A stretch of 6,403 nucleotides of DNA, from assembly GCA_937888925.1 (NCBI GenBank), contig CALARM010000094.1, forward strand, positions 1 through 6,403, given 5' to 3'. Source of the DNA: an uncultured Synergistia bacterium (GTDB lineage Bacteria; Eremiobacterota; SpSt-956; JAKJGF01). Under the pieces are notes generated by a model. That model was not told the DNA's origin. It made no database searches and saw only the letters and a list, made by a program, of their open reading frames with translations. The position numbers and the translations under genes are program-made. Shown here one piece after another: positions 5,232-6,403 of this stretch (position 1 is its first letter; each line of letters begins with the position of its first letter).

Positions 5232-5477
5232 TTATAGATTTCCTTTTAATTTTACATTACATGTGATACATTCCAGAGGACTGTCATCTTCTGTCAGAGT
5301 TGCAAGACATGCACATTTTTTGCAAAAAAGTTTTCTGCATATGGGGCAGTATCCGTAATCTTTTGCATCTGCAACGATTGTGCTTTTTGACATAATAATA
5401 AGTTTCCCACACTTTGAACATGTACCTTTTTTAGTGTTTTCCGAGAGTAAACCTTTGATAGCATCCAGTATACCCAT
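5232..5477 (-). CDS. Small multi-zinc-ribbon protein, function unknown
   Basis: 81 residues. An amphipathic N-terminal helix (MGILDAIKGLLSE) precedes four cysteine pairs: C20-x2-C23, C44-x2-C47 (CPIC), C52-x2-C55 (with C57) and C70-x2-C73. That is enough ligands for two zinc sites, probably a ribbon and a treble-clef- or RING-like cross-brace, though there are no histidine ligands. I do not recognise a named family. GGGAGG six to seven bases before the ATG at 5475-5477 firmly supports the start. It converges with the HEAT gene with only a 34-base gap and no clear terminator, so the two transcripts may overlap at their ends. A longer overlapping frame on the same strand is judged to be a shadow because it lacks the cysteine pattern. 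Confidence 0.8.
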   Translation of the reverse strand: MGILDAIKGLLSENTKKGTCSKCGKLIIMSKSTIVADAKDYGYCPICRKLFCKKCACLATLTEDDSPLECITCNVKLKGNL

Positions 5478-5565
5478 TGATAGCCTCCCATCCAGTTTTT
5501 AGAGATTTATAATATTTGTATGAGTTTTTATAAAAGCTCTTATAGTCTCTATAATTTATGTGAGT

Positions 5566-5594
5566 ATTATACAATAAAGGTTTATAAAGAACAA
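5566..5594 (-). promoter_or_regulatory. Possible sigma-70 promoter for the small zinc-ribbon gene
   Basis: On the minus strand a perfect TATAAT (5566-5571) lies 17 bp downstream of TTGTTC (5589-5594, weak -35). This gives a leader of roughly 80 nt before the ATG at 5477. The surrounding 186-bp intergenic region is extremely AT-rich, so the assignment is tentative. Confidence 0.35.
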
Positions 5595-5639
5595 TGGAGT
5601 TTTTTTGTTTTTTTAGAAAAAAATTTAAAAATATAAATC

Positions 5640-5656
5640 AATAGATAATGTCTATT
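5640..5656 (-). terminator. Possible weak terminator of the TPR gene
   Basis: AATAGA (5640-5645) and TCTATT (5651-5656) form a 6-bp stem with a 5-nt loop just after the TPR stop codon. On the minus strand it is followed, after a gap, by U-rich sequence. The AT-only upper stem is unstable, so confidence is low. Confidence 0.3.
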
Positions 5657-5663
5657 TCTATGA

Positions 5664-6403
5664 TTACTTAATAAATTTTTTACAATCTAAAAGCTTCTTT
5701 TTCACTTCTTCATTACCGGGATTTAATATTAAATATTTTTCAAAATACTCTACTGCCTCTTTATATTTTCCTGTAGAACTGGCGTTAATACCGGCATAGT
5801 AAAAATACTTATCATTCGGGTTTGGATTTACTTCTATACTTTTTTTGAAATGCAGGAAAGCTTCTTCCTTATGTCCTGTTTCATCAAGGGCTTTTGCATA
5901 CCAGTAATGACCTGTAGATTTACTCCCCCTGGGAGTCATATCCAATCCTTTTTTTACAATGGCCAGTCCCTTTTCTTTTTCGCCTTTGTTTATATACCAG
6001 AAGCCAAGGTTAATATAGGCAAGGGAATAACGGGGATATTTCTCAATAGTTTTTTCATAATAATATTTTGCCTTATTTCTATCAATATTTAAATAGGACA
6101 CACCGAGATTAAGGTATCCTATTTCATTTGTGCCGTATTTTTCACACTGGGTGTAAAAACTTATGCCGTCTTTCCAGTGTCTATTCATGAAATAGCCGGT
6201 TATACCGAAATAAAGTGATAAAATTACAGCAATGACAACGGCAATATTACGATTTTTTATATAACGGAACATAAGTAACGAAACAACCAGTGTCAGATAG
6301 GGAAGAGAAGGGTACATCCATCTGTCTGCTATATACTGAAAGAGCGGGAAAATTGATGATGAAGGTATGAACATAGTCCAGTAGGCAGCTATAGAGAAAG
6401 ACA
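5664..6403 (-). CDS. Membrane protein with C-terminal TPR repeats (TMTC/DUF1736-like), N-terminus outside window
   Basis: The frame is open through the right edge, so this is the C-terminal ~245 residues; the internal Met at 6372-6374 is unlikely to be the real start because coding sequence (IAAYWTMFIP) continues upstream of it. The visible part has the FQYIADRWMYPSLPY segment, which resembles the ADRYLYLPS motif conserved in TMTC-type and related bacterial membrane-TPR proteins. Two membrane helices follow (about residues 26-38 and 43-62, counted from that Met). Then come four TPR units (about 83-113, 117-147, 153-184 and 187-220) with typical W/Y-LG-Y, A-Y and NP signatures. Relatives are multi-spanning proteins with a GT-C-like membrane region, thought to act in O-linked glycosylation, but the catalytic part is not visible here. 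The DRW in place of DRY is a minor variation. Confidence 0.85.
   Translation of the reverse strand, partial: SFSIAAYWTMFIPSSSIFPLFQYIADRWMYPSLPYLTLVVSLLMFRYIKNRNIAVVIAVILSLYFGITGYFMNRHWKDGISFYTQCEKYGTNEIGYLNLGVSYLNIDRNKAKYYYEKTIEKYPRYSLAYINLGFWYINKGEKEKGLAIVKKGLDMTPRGSKSTGHYWYAKALDETGHKEEAFLHFKKSIEVNPNPNDKYFYYAGINASSTGKYKEAVEYFEKYLILNPGNEEVKKKLLDCKKFIK

Noticed and set aside
5294..5491. Overlapping minus-strand frame at the zinc-ribbon gene
   Set aside because: It begins within the SD of the better-supported gene and loses the paired-cysteine pattern.

Overview
This AT-rich window holds seven protein genes (two cut by the window edges) and looks like the chromosome of an uncultured, probably Gram-negative-type bacterium. 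The signs are an NtrC-family sigma-54 activator, a Sec-exported protein, HEAT-repeat and TPR proteins, and strong Shine-Dalgarno (SD) sites. I cannot name a phylum from the sequence. No mobile element, CRISPR array, rRNA or tRNA is visible, and no gene-free stretch exceeds 300 bases.

Layout, left to right: the C-terminal end of ornithine carbamoyltransferase (+); a GGTAAC/GTTACC intergenic hairpin cluster; an arrestin-like/zinc-ribbon protein (-), whose frame continues upstream into a membrane helix but lacks a standard start codon there; a membrane sensor histidine kinase (-); a 148-bp divergent intergenic region with a near-consensus -24/-12 sigma-54 promoter; a secreted protein built of three 39-residue cysteine-rich repeats (+); a strong bidirectional terminator; an NtrC-type response regulator (-); a nine-unit HEAT-repeat protein (+, divergent from the regulator); a small multi-zinc-ribbon protein (-); and the C-terminal part of a membrane-TPR protein (-) that runs off the right edge.

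The centre, about 970-4186, reads as one regulatory unit. A histidine kinase and a sigma-54-dependent response regulator flank a gene for an exported, metallothionein-like protein (46 cysteines in about 143 mature residues, no aromatic residues or histidine), and that gene has its own sigma-54 promoter. The logic resembles ZraSR/ZraP of enterobacteria, where a sigma-54 two-component system controls a periplasmic zinc-binding protein. The effector here is unrelated to ZraP, and the kinase lacks a large periplasmic sensor domain. I infer an envelope metal- or thiol-stress response. The promoter, repeats and domain motifs are read directly; the inducing signal and metal are not known.
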